A stretch of DNA of 60,581 nucleotides. It comes from Syntrophomonadaceae bacterium. GTDB taxonomy: Bacteria; Bacillota; Syntrophomonadia; Syntrophomonadales; Syntrophomonadaceae. Every line of letters starts with the position of its first letter. Position 1 is the first letter of the stretch. The DNA is taken from NCBI GenBank assembly GCA_028706315.1, contig JAQWBP010000008.1:1-60581 (forward strand). The letters run 5' to 3'. A program made the translations under genes and the position numbers. Shown piece after piece: positions 18,887 to 27,636 of this stretch. A model generated the notes under the pieces. That model did not search any database. It was not told the DNA's origin and saw nothing but the letters and a program-made list of their open reading frames with translations.

Positions 18887-18927
18887 AATATAAAGACTTC
18901 GTATCCCCAATGTAAATTTTTCGTAAA
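18887..18927 (-). promoter_or_regulatory. pst promoter with PhoP-box-like direct repeat
   Basis: On the minus strand TTTACG (18927-18922) and TTTACA (18916-18911) are separated by five As, an 11-base period like the TTAACA repeats bound by Firmicute PhoP. The second copy doubles as a -35, with TATATT (18892-18887) 18 bases on as the -10. The site lies about 90 bases before pstS. Confidence 0.6.
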
Positions 18928-19013
18928 TCGGAATATATAAGAAGGTGGGCAAATTATGTGATTCTCCTGCGAAAAGTTTTCTAGCGTCCGTTTAGGGTTT
19001 TTCACAAATAAAA

Positions 19014-19035
19014 AACGGGTGATTTCTCACCCGTT
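19014..19035 (-). terminator. Terminator after phoR
   Basis: AACGGGTGA (19014-19022) pairs with TCACCCGTT (19027-19035). On the minus strand a run of Ts follows directly. It separates phoPR from pstS, so pst has its own promoter. Confidence 0.85.
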
Positions 19036-19036
19036 A

Positions 19037-20806
19037 CTATGCTTTTGGGAGCGTAAAATAAAACGTTGCTCCCTCTCCGACAGTACTTTCTACACCTACC
19101 CGGCCTCCATGGTTTTCCACCAGGTGTTTGACGATAGCCAAACCCAGGCCGGTGCCTCCCGTTTTGCGCGATCGCGCCTTATCTACTCGGTAAAAACGCT
19201 CAAATACTCGCTCTTTTTCATTCTCCGGAATTCCCTCACCTTTATCGATTACACTTACTTTAATTTCTTCACCCTGTTCTTCGATTACTACCTTAACCAT
19301 AGTTTCTTCCGGACTATAATTTAATGCATTATCCAGCAGATTAGTCAGCACCTGAATGATTAAGTCCCCATTACACCTGACATATACTGGTTTTTTTATC
19401 GGTTCTAACATAATGTTATTGTTAGTTACATTATTTCGTTTTTGAACGATAGCAACAGCCTCGCTGACTAGTTGGCTCATATCAAGTTTTTCCTGGTTAA
19501 CACCTGACATACCTGACTCAATACTAGACAATTCCAAGAGCCTTTCAATTAGCCTTTTTAGCCTTTGAGCCTCCTGGTATATTATGCTGGAAAATTCCTC
19601 AACGTTAGGATTTTCACTTCCTTCGTTAAGTAACGTTTCTGCAAAACCACTTATAGCTGCTACCGGTGTTTTTAATTCATGAGAAACATTGGCAACAAAA
19701 TCTTTGCGCACTTTTTCCAGGCGTTTTATTTCGGTTATATCATTTATTACTAGCAGGACTCCACCATGTGCTGAAGTTCGGCTATCTTTTATTGGTACAA
19801 CATTTACTTCTACAACTTTATCTTCGTTAGTATGGAGTATTATTTCTTTTTTGACTGGTTCCAGGCTATCTTTTACCTGGTCGATCATTTCGATAATCTC
19901 ATATTCGGTAATAATCTCTACATGTTTTCTGCCTACAATATTCTTACCTGTTGCTAATAGTGTTAAAGCCATGGGGTTGGCATATGTTACCCGGCCACCC
20001 ATGTCAACCATTAAAATTCCATTAACAGTATTATCAAGAAGTGTCTCCAGGCGGTTTTTCACCCGCGATATTTCGTCAATAGTAGTTTCTAGATACTGGG
20101 CCATATTATTAACTGCATATGCCAATACACCAAGTTCATCATCTGCTCTATAGTTTATCCGTCTTTTAAGATTTCCCAGGGCTATATCCTGGACGGCTGC
20201 AGTAACATCCCGTACCGGGCGTGAAAACTTGTTAGCCACTTCCCTACTTATTAAAAATGCTACAATACCTGTAACTAGAATAGCTATTATCAGTATCATT
20301 AAAGCTTTCAGGTAAAAAGACTGAACCTCAGTTAAAGGTTTGGATAGCCTTACTGCCCCGCTGACACTACCATTATCAAATGGAACTGCTACATATAACA
20401 TATTAACCCCGGCAGTAGCACTTTTTCTCACCTTTATGCCAGTATTACCTTGAAGTGCCTGGTAAATTTCCGGACGGTTGTTATGCGGTTCCATATATCT
20501 GGCATCATAACTCGAATCGCCCAGTACTATACCTTTAGAATCAACAATTGTAACCCTAGTATCGGTATCAGTTGCAGTCCGGTTACATATGCTCTGCATG
20601 AAAGGTTCTAGCCCATTGTCATGTTCCGAATTATAATAAATGGTCATTTCGGCTACTAGTATAGATTGACGAGTTAAGTCTGACTTTACATTATTATAAT
20701 AGTAATCTCTAAAACTTAATGAGAAAAATACATAGGTGATAACAAGTATGATCATAATTATAGACAAGTAGGTAAGCGTTAGTCTCCAGCGTAATGAACT
20801 ACGCAT
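19037..20806 (-). CDS. phoR: Phosphate sensor histidine kinase PhoR
   Basis: Membrane kinase that phosphorylates PhoP when phosphate is scarce. Counting from ATG 20806 (589 aa), TM1 is about 8-31 and an extracytoplasmic sensor about 32-155. TM2 is about 158-182 (LIIAILVTGIVAFLIS), followed by HAMP, then PAS (NGILMVDMGGRVTYANPMAL). HisKA carries the phospho-His in VANVSHELKTPVAAI, and the ATPase has LLDNALNYSPE and GLGLAIVKHLVENHGG. The start is ATG 20806, whose first bases overlap the phoP stop; GAGGATG is the ribosome-binding site. Upstream in-frame TTG and ATG codons add up to five residues. Confidence 0.94.
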   Translation of the reverse strand: MRSSLRWRLTLTYLSIIMIILVITYVFFSLSFRDYYYNNVKSDLTRQSILVAEMTIYYNSEHDNGLEPFMQSICNRTATDTDTRVTIVDSKGIVLGDSSYDARYMEPHNNRPEIYQALQGNTGIKVRKSATAGVNMLYVAVPFDNGSVSGAVRLSKPLTEVQSFYLKALMILIIAILVTGIVAFLISREVANKFSRPVRDVTAAVQDIALGNLKRRINYRADDELGVLAYAVNNMAQYLETTIDEISRVKNRLETLLDNTVNGILMVDMGGRVTYANPMALTLLATGKNIVGRKHVEIITEYEIIEMIDQVKDSLEPVKKEIILHTNEDKVVEVNVVPIKDSRTSAHGGVLLVINDITEIKRLEKVRKDFVANVSHELKTPVAAISGFAETLLNEGSENPNVEEFSSIIYQEAQRLKRLIERLLELSSIESGMSGVNQEKLDMSQLVSEAVAIVQKRNNVTNNNIMLEPIKKPVYVRCNGDLIIQVLTNLLDNALNYSPEETMVKVVIEEQGEEIKVSVIDKGEGIPENEKERVFERFYRVDKARSRKTGGTGLGLAIVKHLVENHGGRVGVESTVGEGATFYFTLPKA

Positions 20807-21503
20807 TATAAACATCCTCAAATTTATAACCTAGTCCTCTAACCGTCTTTATATATTGGGGATTTTTTGAGTCTTTTTCAATTTTATCACGCAGTTTACT
20901 GATGTGTACATCAAGAACCCTGGTATTTACCCCCTCTGTATAATCCCATAAATTTTCCAGAAGATAATCTCTTTTTAGTACCCGGCCCTGGTTGCGTAAA
21001 AGTATTTCCAATAGCTCATATTCTTTCAAGGTTAAATCCAGACGCTCTCCTGAAAAATAGATTTCGTAACGTTCCGGCTTAATAGTAAAATCTCCTACAG
21101 TTATCTCTTTATCGTCTTCAGCAAGTTCAGTAACGGTATTTTGCCTCCGCATTACAGCCTTTACCCTGGCAATCAGCTCTCTGACGCTGAACGGCTTGGT
21201 AACATAATCATCAGCCCCTAGTTCCAGCCCGACTACTTTATCGATTTCATCATCCCGGGCGGTAAGCATAATAATTGGTATGCTGATATTGTCCGCTCTT
21301 AATTCCCGGCAAATCTCCAGGCCGTCTTTACCAGGTAACATCAAGTCCAGTATAATTAAATCTGGATTTTCTTTTTTAACCAGATCCCCAACTTCATTGC
21401 CATCATAGGCATATACTGTAGTGAAACCCTCTTTAGTCAAATTATAGGTAATAAGCCTTACCAAAGATTCTTCATCATCTACTACCAATATTTTACCCTT
21501 CAT
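20799..21503 (-). CDS. phoP: Phosphate response regulator PhoP
   Basis: A 234-aa OmpR-type regulator. The receiver domain has DDEE, the phospho-acceptor aspartate in LIILDLMLPGKDG and lysine in YVTKPFSVREL. The C-terminal winged helix holds LTLKEYELLEILLRNQGRVLKRDYLLENLW and RVLDVHISKLRDKI. It overlaps phoR by 8 bases (translational coupling). Adjacency to pst identifies it as PhoP rather than a generic regulator. Confidence 0.94.
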   Translation of the reverse strand: MKGKILVVDDEESLVRLITYNLTKEGFTTVYAYDGNEVGDLVKKENPDLIILDLMLPGKDGLEICRELRADNISIPIIMLTARDDEIDKVVGLELGADDYVTKPFSVRELIARVKAVMRRQNTVTELAEDDKEITVGDFTIKPERYEIYFSGERLDLTLKEYELLEILLRNQGRVLKRDYLLENLWDYTEGVNTRVLDVHISKLRDKIEKDSKNPQYIKTVRGLGYKFEDVYNA

Positions 21504-21606
21504 AATCCACCCACCTTATATCCGTTAGCTCTAATCTATACTTGTCCAGGTAATTATTAAATAGTTTAAACAATATTTTTACCTTTAGCATACATAAAAT
21601 TTACAT

Positions 21607-21815
21607 AGACGCTGATTTTCACTGATTCCTTTTCGACGCAGACTATTATGACATACGCAGATTTTTTCCTTTTCTTTATATTTTACGTGTTAGGAAGAGG
21701 CTACGGTAATTATAAATAAACGTTAGCGACCCCGCATTGAATTATGCTAGCGAACCGAATTCGCATCTATTAATAAGGTCTGTGTAAGTCGTAAAGGTCT
21801 GCGGCAATCTGCGTT
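21607..21815 (+). repeat. Dispersed fold-back repeat, copy C
   Basis: Occupies most of the 369-base gap between the kinase-like gene and phoP. The left arm 21607-21666 (AGACGCTGATTTTC, GACGCAGACT, ACGCAGATTTTTTCC) is the inverted relative of the right arm 21778-21815 (TCTGTGTAAGTC, TCTGCGGCAA, TCTGCGTT). The central module 21720-21752 matches copy A 298-330 at about 29 of 33 bases, in the same orientation. Confidence 0.7.
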
Positions 21816-21833
21816 TTGAAAAAACCGTGGCAT

Positions 21834-21857
21834 AAAAAAACCGGGGCTAAACCCCGG
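21834..21857 (-). terminator. Terminator of the TGS/uridine-kinase-like gene
   Basis: CCGGGGCTAAACCCCGG (21841-21857) folds into a GC-rich stem. On the minus strand it is followed by seven Ts. Confidence 0.88.
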
Positions 21858-21872
21858 CCTGATAAATAATCT

Positions 21873-23546
21873 TTAACTTTTAAACCAACTGCCGCCAATG
21901 AATTCCCTGATAATAGAATTCGGAGGAATGCCATCTGGTGAAGCAGTACGGAAATAGCTTAAAAACTTGAGCAGCCTTTTAGCTTCCACAAACTCTGGAT
22001 GTTCCTGACCTATTGCTTTGAGCAAAGGCTCAGCACAAGGCTTTAAAACTGATAACTCGTATACTAGAGAAGAATTAAACATTACATCAGCACTCTCCTG
22101 GAAGGGGAAGATATTTCTTTCTTCACCTCTTCTTACCGATGGCCATCTTTTCAGGGTATCAATGGCACCATAGCCTCTGGTCCTGCTATCTCTTACCATC
22201 CGGCGAATTAACCGGCTGTCTGTAGTCGGGATGCGATTAGAATAGTCAAGATTTAATTGGGTAAGCGCACTGATATATATTTTAAACTTTTGTTCCCGCG
22301 GTATACGCCAGGTAAGGCGGTCATTAAGTCCATGAATCCCCTCGATAATGATTGGTTCCCCAGCAGGTACTCTGGTCGGTATCCCGATTGGCTCACAGCA
22401 ACCTTTTTTGAAATTATAGACCGGGATTTCCACCTGCTCCCCATGAATTAACTGCTCCAGATGTTCATTGAATAAATCTAGTTTTAAAGCTTCTAATGCC
22501 TCAAAGTCATAGTCGCCTTTTTCATCAAGCGGAGTTAATTCTCTATCAATAAAGTAATTATCCAGGGAAATAGAAACTGGTTTCCTACCATTCACCCGCA
22601 GCTGAATGAGTAAACGCTGGGCAAAAGTAGTTTTGCCTGAGGAAGACGGCCCCGAGATTAAAACGAGTCTAACCTTTTCATCCTGGCAAATCTGGTCAGC
22701 TATAGAAGCAATTTTCTTCTCATGTAAAGCTTCGTTAACCCTGATTATATCATTAATGTCACCGCGCCCAATAATATCATTGAGGGCTGCCACATGCGGA
22801 GTTTGCAGCATATCCGCCCAGTCTTTAGCTTCGCTAAAAATACTAGCTAATTTCCTCTGTTCTATATAAGGCTGTACTTTATCTGGTTCGTTTAATTGGG
22901 GGGTTTGAAGAATGATCCCGGGAGGATATTTAATTACCCTGAACTTATTAACCATACCTGTCCTAGGCACCATATAGCCATAAAAATACTCATAGAAACC
23001 TGCAATAGAATAGACATGAACATCAGACTTATCACGAAACTTAAGAAGTTTAACCTTATCCGTCTGTTCCTGAGTGCTAAATATTTTACAGGCCTCTTCC
23101 CGGAGAACCGTATACTTATTAATTGGTAAGTCAGCAGCTGCTATTTGCTGCATCCTCTTCTCAATTTGCCCAACTTCTTCCTGACTAATACCTGTTTCTG
23201 CAAACTCACAAAGTAAGCCATTCGAAAGGGAATGCTTTATCACGAGCCTTCTTTCCGGGAATAGATCCCTGCAGGCCTTAATTAGGATAAAAGCAACACT
23301 GCGCCGATAAATTCTCAATCCAATCTCATAGCTTAGATCAACTAGTTCAAGTTCACACGAATTAGTAAATCGGTAATGTAAATCTTTAAGATTATTATTA
23401 ATTATCATTGCTACTACCGGATAGCGTAGTTTATGTTTTATTTTCTCTACTAACTCTTCAGCTTTTGTCCCCACCGGGATTTCGTAGAGCCCATAGCTTT
23501 TTATATTAATTTGAATGTTAGCATTCTCCGGATCTAAAAGAGCCAT
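21873..23546 (-). CDS. Nucleoside (uridine) kinase-like protein with N-terminal TGS/ThrRS-like region
   Basis: A 557-aa two-part protein. Residues 1-220 resemble the TGS and second-additional domains of threonyl-tRNA synthetase (YEIPVGTKAEELVEKIKHK at the start, then a region with VLREEACKIF). Residues about 280-480 form a P-loop kinase of the uridine kinase/PRK family, with Walker A ISGPSSSGKTTFAQRL and SLDNYFIDRELTP, then IIIEGIHGLND. This fusion is known in Clostridia and its substrate is uncertain. Start ATG 23546 follows GAGGAGGGG; the longer frame has no ribosome-binding site. Confidence 0.85.
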   Translation of the reverse strand: MALLDPENANIQINIKSYGLYEIPVGTKAEELVEKIKHKLRYPVVAMIINNNLKDLHYRFTNSCELELVDLSYEIGLRIYRRSVAFILIKACRDLFPERRLVIKHSLSNGLLCEFAETGISQEEVGQIEKRMQQIAAADLPINKYTVLREEACKIFSTQEQTDKVKLLKFRDKSDVHVYSIAGFYEYFYGYMVPRTGMVNKFRVIKYPPGIILQTPQLNEPDKVQPYIEQRKLASIFSEAKDWADMLQTPHVAALNDIIGRGDINDIIRVNEALHEKKIASIADQICQDEKVRLVLISGPSSSGKTTFAQRLLIQLRVNGRKPVSISLDNYFIDRELTPLDEKGDYDFEALEALKLDLFNEHLEQLIHGEQVEIPVYNFKKGCCEPIGIPTRVPAGEPIIIEGIHGLNDRLTWRIPREQKFKIYISALTQLNLDYSNRIPTTDSRLIRRMVRDSRTRGYGAIDTLKRWPSVRRGEERNIFPFQESADVMFNSSLVYELSVLKPCAEPLLKAIGQEHPEFVEAKRLLKFLSYFRTASPDGIPPNSIIREFIGGSWFKS

Positions 23547-23625
23547 ACAACCCCTCCTCTTCCCCAAACATATACTATTCATTATATACTATTTTATGAC
23601 ATTACTGTTTAATATGATCTAACTA

Positions 23626-23691
23626 AAACAGAGAGACAGTTCTTGGTATGACCTTTTATAAAAGGTCATACCAAGAACTGTCTCTCTGTTT
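23626..23691. repeat. Perfect 66-bp palindrome
   Basis: Two 33-base arms, 23626-23658 and 23659-23691, are exact reverse complements with no spacer (centre ACCTTTTATAAAAGGT). Outer sequence is AAACAGAGAGACAG. It lies between two minus-strand genes. It may be a strong terminator or RNA-end hairpin, but neither side has a clear T-run. Confidence 0.9.
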
Positions 23692-23717
23692 CACTTAATC
23701 CTTCTTTTGGCTAACAA

Positions 23718-24260
23718 TTATTTCTGTAGTAGTTCAACAAGTTTTTCTTTGATATATTCTTTTATATCTTTGCCGTCTATGGTAGCAACAGTTTCTTCGA
23801 AATCATCAGGTTTCACTCTAAAGAAATTGATTATTACCTTGTTATCTTTAATAATGTATTCATCAAAGTGCAACGGTGAAAAAACTACTTCCAGTTTCTC
23901 ATATTTGTCATTGCCTTTTACCTGCTGTAATTCTGCAACTAGAGATTCCAGATTAAGTAGTTTAAGTGGTTTTACCATCATATCGGTAAACTCAAGATCC
24001 TCAGTCATCCACATATTATTGTTCCAGAAACGCCCTTCTTTTTTGGTTTTTTCTGATAACATTTCCCGATTAGTAATGGCGCTTAATACCTTCCGAACTG
24101 ACTCCGCATTAAACTCATCATCATAACAGGCACTTAAACCAGGCATAGCAGCTACATCATTTAAGTATACTTCCCCAACTTTTTCTTTTTCACCTGTAGC
24201 ATGCCAGAAATACAACATTGATTCAATTTCTTCCAGATTTACTTTAATATTTTTAATCAA
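23718..24260 (-). CDS. Unknown soluble protein, possibly TDE2712-like
   Basis: A 180-aa protein without signal peptide or membrane segment, starting at TTG 24260 after AAGGAG; upstream in-frame codons lack a ribosome-binding site. Visible stretches are EEIESMLYFWHATGEKEKV near the N-terminus, DDEFNAESVRKVLSAITNRE in the middle, and an acidic, strand-rich C-terminal third. It loosely recalls the small TDE2712 family of unknown function, from memory only. It sits alone, divergent from the chemoreceptor. Confidence 0.72.
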   Translation of the reverse strand: MIKNIKVNLEEIESMLYFWHATGEKEKVGEVYLNDVAAMPGLSACYDDEFNAESVRKVLSAITNREMLSEKTKKEGRFWNNNMWMTEDLEFTDMMVKPLKLLNLESLVAELQQVKGNDKYEKLEVVFSPLHFDEYIIKDNKVIINFFRVKPDDFEETVATIDGKDIKEYIKEKLVELLQK

Positions 24261-24437
24261 AATTACCCGCTCCTTTCTTAATAACACTTATTTTTTCGAC
24301 ATTTTATAGTATAAACTGCAATTTACCAGCATGCAAGTCAGTTATATTTTGTGACCCCCCTATCATATAGGACCTTAGTTTTAGGTTATTTGTTTCTAGT
24401 GTATAATTTACGACTATTATCTTATTCATGCAGGAAT

Positions 24438-24467
24438 TTGTTACTAGTTGGCGAATCTTGGTATAAT
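24438..24467 (+). promoter_or_regulatory. Chemoreceptor promoter
   Basis: TTGTTA (24438-24443) and TATAAT (24462-24467) with 18-base spacing and a TGG just before the -10. It lies 60 bases before the chemoreceptor ATG. Confidence 0.55.
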
Positions 24468-24479
24468 GTGCACCAATAC

Positions 24480-24496
24480 ATACATTACTAATGTAT
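24480..24496 (+). promoter_or_regulatory. 17-bp palindrome downstream of the chemoreceptor -10, possible operator
   Basis: ATACATTACTAATGTAT consists of two perfect 8-base arms around one C. It starts 13 bases after the -10 hexamer, close to the expected transcription start, where a bound repressor would block the promoter. It does not fit the GlnR/TnrA pattern. Confidence 0.45.
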
Positions 24497-24527
24497 CATC
24501 TAGTTTTAACAAGGGAGAGGATAAAGT

Positions 24528-27500
24528 ATGCAACATGAAAAAAATAGTAGTTACATTCGTTTAGTTTTTTTTCTATGCTTTCTAGCTGCAGGCCTACTAG
24601 TAATACCTGCAAATATGTTTCTGTGTCGTTATGATACCCTCCAGCTCAAAACCTTCTCAATAGGCGGGGCTATTCTTATTATCCCCTGTTTACTATTATT
24701 CACTTTTTATTTTTCTCGTGTAGCTAATCGGGTGATTAACAATTTGATTGAAGGAAGAGTTGAAAAAACTAATGTACCTAATTTTGCCCAAATACTTATA
24801 CTAGTCGGCGTTTCTGCCCCACTTATTATCGTTATGGCTTATATGTGGATTATAAATATGATCACTTATTACCAGTTCTGGTTTGGTGTATTTATAGCGA
24901 TCATATTTGCCTTCTGGCTGGCATCATTATGTGCTATTCTTTTATCTCGCAAACTAGTTAATGATTTTAAAGATTCCTTATTTGAACATAGCACAGTTGA
25001 TATCGCTAAAAAACTTGTAACCTGCATGCCAGAGAGTATTCTTCGTAGTTGCGGCAGCAACCGGGAAGATAATTTAAACCAATGGGGAAATTACCTCCGT
25101 GTATTTATGGAAAATAATCCTGCTATGCTCAGTGTGTATCTGGCTATGAAAGAGAATTATACGCCTGGTACCAAGCATAATATTATAGCCTGGTTGCGTA
25201 AAGATGGCGGCATCATACCTAATCATTTTAACTATAGTGAGTATGACTATTTTGATGCCAGCGATCCCTTAATGGAATGGTATAATGGGCCCTTACAAGA
25301 TAACGGCATTCATGTCAGCGAACCATACCTGGATACCGGCGGCACAAATCATTGGATTTTATCTGTAACTATTCCAGTTAGAAGTGCTACCGGTGAATTT
25401 ATTGGTGTAGTCGGTGGTGATATAGAACTAAAAGAATCGGAAGTTAAAGCTCACCAAGGTGAGAATGGGCAAAAAGATGATGATATTATTTATAATATCG
25501 GCTACTCCCTACGCTGGAAGATGTTTAGTCTATTTACTATCATTACCGGTCTCTTAGCTATTGCGCTAGTTATAAACTTTAACCAAGCAGCCGACAGGAT
25601 GGAAGATGAAGTACTGGAACGCTGTTCTGCCAGTGCACAGTTAGAGGCAGCTAAAGTCTATAAGCCGGTAGAAAAGGCGGTTAATCTCGTTACATCAATG
25701 CCAGTAGCTGTTTCCAACCTCTCTTCTGGTAATCCTCAGGCTGATGTTAGTGCCTGGAGTCAATTTATGTACGATAACGTAAAAAATAATGATTTTATGC
25801 TCAACTCGTATGTCGCTTTACGGGAAAACTATGTACCAGAACAAAAACATAATATTATCGAATGGGCTAGAAGCGGTAATGATATTACCGAGATAAATTT
25901 CGATTATAGTCAGTATGATTATTTTGATGCGGCCAATAAAGGTATGGGCTGGTATCAGCAGCCTGTAAAAGGTAACGGCTTAGCGATAACTAAACCTTAC
26001 ATGGATACTGGTGCTAATAATCAAATGTTAGTTTCAGTAACGATACCTTTTAAGGATAGAACTGGCCATTTTGCGGGAGTTACCGGCGGAGATCTGGCTC
26101 TTAACTACCTTCAGGATACTGCCAGTAAAGCTGATGTCGGCAAGTATGGCGCTGTATTAGTTATTGATGGCGATGGCGATTTTATCTATACTCCCGAAAA
26201 TCTTAAGATTACAGGAAATCTTAAGGAACATCTAAAAAAAGCTAGTGACTCTTTTAGTACTGCTATGCTAGAGTCTATTGAAAGCAACACCAATTTCAAA
26301 AAAACTGGCACCTCGAGTATTGGCGAGAAACATGTGTTTGCTGCCTCTTGTCCCCTAGGAGAAAGCGGATGGCAGCTTATTATGGAATATGATTATAATG
26401 AGCAGATGAGCAGCCTCAACCAGGTAGCTAATAATACCATAATAGTTATTTTAATCTGTATAGCCTTAAGCTTGCTACTGGCATTTAAGTTCACAGAACT
26501 CCTGAACCGGGGTATATACGCTATAGTCGATGTAACTCGAGGATTATCCAAAGGTGACTTTACCCAGCAAGTTGATACTACTTACAGTGATGAAATCCAA
26601 ATTATTTCTAATAAGGTTAATGATATGGTCGGCAGGTTGAATACCGTACTTAAACAGTCGGTAGCTGCGGCAACACATACAATATCTGCTGCTAACCAGG
26701 TAAAAGAGAACTCGCAAAATGTACAGCAAAAAACTAATACTATTGTTACTGCTACGCAGGAAATATCGGCTGGCATGCAGGAGGCTTCCGCAGCTTCGGA
26801 AGAAATTAATGCAGTTTCAGAAAATATAAAAGCAGCCGCCGAATTTATTGATGAAAAGGCTACTAGTGGACGCGAAGATGCTAATGGTATCAGGGAAGTT
26901 GCCCAGTTAATGAATCGGGAAACCTTAGCAGCCCGGGACGAAGCCATGAATATTTATAATACAACTAGTGACCGACTGCAAAGTGCCATTCAAGAGGCTG
27001 CCGTGGTGGATAAGGTTACACAAATGGTAAATCAAATTACCGGTATTGCTGCGCAAACTAACCTATTAGCCTTGAATGCTGCCATTGAAGCTGCTCGAGC
27101 AGGTGAAGCCGGCAAGGGCTTTGCTGTAGTAGCTGATGAGGTCAGGAAACTAGCCGAACAGTCTTCACAGATTTCCGAAGAAATTCAGGTCATAATTGAT
27201 CAGGTGGGTAAAGCAGTCGGCAATTTAACTGATGACGCTACCAAGATGCTGGATTTCCTGAATACCCGCATAGTTCCTGATTACGATAAAATGGTTAATG
27301 TGGCTTCTAAATATGAAAATGATGCCGATAACATAGTGACCATGATGGAGGAATTTAGCGGTTCTGCATCTGAGCTTACTCAATCTATTGGTGAATCAAC
27401 TATGGCTATTGAAGAAAATGCGATTGTCATATCTCATGGAGCGGCTAAGGCAAGTGAAATTGCCGATGACGCCTGTGCAGTCGCGGAATTACTAGAAGGT

Positions 27501-27578
27501 CTACAGGAGGTTATTAGCGGTTTAATCCAAATATCTGAAACCCTTCAGGCATCAGCTAACACGTTCAAACTGCGCTAA
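24528..27578 (+). CDS. Methyl-accepting chemotaxis protein with duplicated Cache-like sensor
   Basis: A 1016-aa receptor. Four TM helices occur at about 10-33, 43-62, 88-113 and 117-139. A first Cache-like module follows (about 160-300, ending VVGGDIEL), then a fifth TM (332-350). A second module (about 385-525, ending VTGGDLAL) and a membrane-proximal half (538-625) precede a sixth TM (635-653). HAMP and the MCP domain come last, with the hairpin [20 protein letters not shown] at 845-864. The two modules share KHNII.W, YDYFDA, WY..P and YLDTG/YMDTG. By helix counting the first module is cytoplasmic and the second extracellular. The signature identifies signalling to CheA; the ligand is unknown. 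Confidence 0.93.
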   Translation: MQHEKNSSYIRLVFFLCFLAAGLLVIPANMFLCRYDTLQLKTFSIGGAILIIPCLLLFTFYFSRVANRVINNLIEGRVEKTNVPNFAQILILVGVSAPLIIVMAYMWIINMITYYQFWFGVFIAIIFAFWLASLCAILLSRKLVNDFKDSLFEHSTVDIAKKLVTCMPESILRSCGSNREDNLNQWGNYLRVFMENNPAMLSVYLAMKENYTPGTKHNIIAWLRKDGGIIPNHFNYSEYDYFDASDPLMEWYNGPLQDNGIHVSEPYLDTGGTNHWILSVTIPVRSATGEFIGVVGGDIELKESEVKAHQGENGQKDDDIIYNIGYSLRWKMFSLFTIITGLLAIALVINFNQAADRMEDEVLERCSASAQLEAAKVYKPVEKAVNLVTSMPVAVSNLSSGNPQADVSAWSQFMYDNVKNNDFMLNSYVALRENYVPEQKHNIIEWARSGNDITEINFDYSQYDYFDAANKGMGWYQQPVKGNGLAITKPYMDTGANNQMLVSVTIPFKDRTGHFAGVTGGDLALNYLQDTASKADVGKYGAVLVIDGDGDFIYTPENLKITGNLKEHLKKASDSFSTAMLESIESNTNFKKTGTSSIGEKHVFAASCPLGESGWQLIMEYDYNEQMSSLNQVANNTIIVILICIALSLLLAFKFTELLNRGIYAIVDVTRGLSKGDFTQQVDTTYSDEIQIISNKVNDMVGRLNTVLKQSVAAATHTISAANQVKENSQNVQQKTNTIVTATQEISAGMQEASAASEEINAVSENIKAAAEFIDEKATSGREDANGIREVAQLMNRETLAARDEAMNIYNTTSDRLQSAIQEAAVVDKVTQMVNQITGIAAQTNLLALNAAIEAARAGEAGKGFAVVADEVRKLAEQSSQISEEIQVIIDQVGKAVGNLTDDATKMLDFLNTRIVPDYDKMVNVASKYENDADNIVTMMEEFSGSASELTQSIGESTMAIEENAIVISHGAAKASEIADDACAVAELLEGLQEVISGLIQISETLQASANTFKLR

Positions 27579-27587
27579 TCTTAAGGT

Positions 27588-27620
27588 GAAAAAAGAGGGC
27601 CGTCGGCCCTCTTTTTTTTG
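27588..27620. terminator. Bidirectional terminator between the chemoreceptor and pheT
   Basis: AAAAAAGAGGGCC pairs with GGCCCTCTTTTTT around GTC, with A and T runs on the two sides. It serves convergent genes. Confidence 0.88.
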
Positions 27621-27636
27621 CCTTAATAAGTTTAAA

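Noticed and set aside
23626-23691. Ordinary terminator call for the 66-bp palindrome
   Set aside because: No T-run on either strand and the arms are far longer than needed; kept as a repeat.
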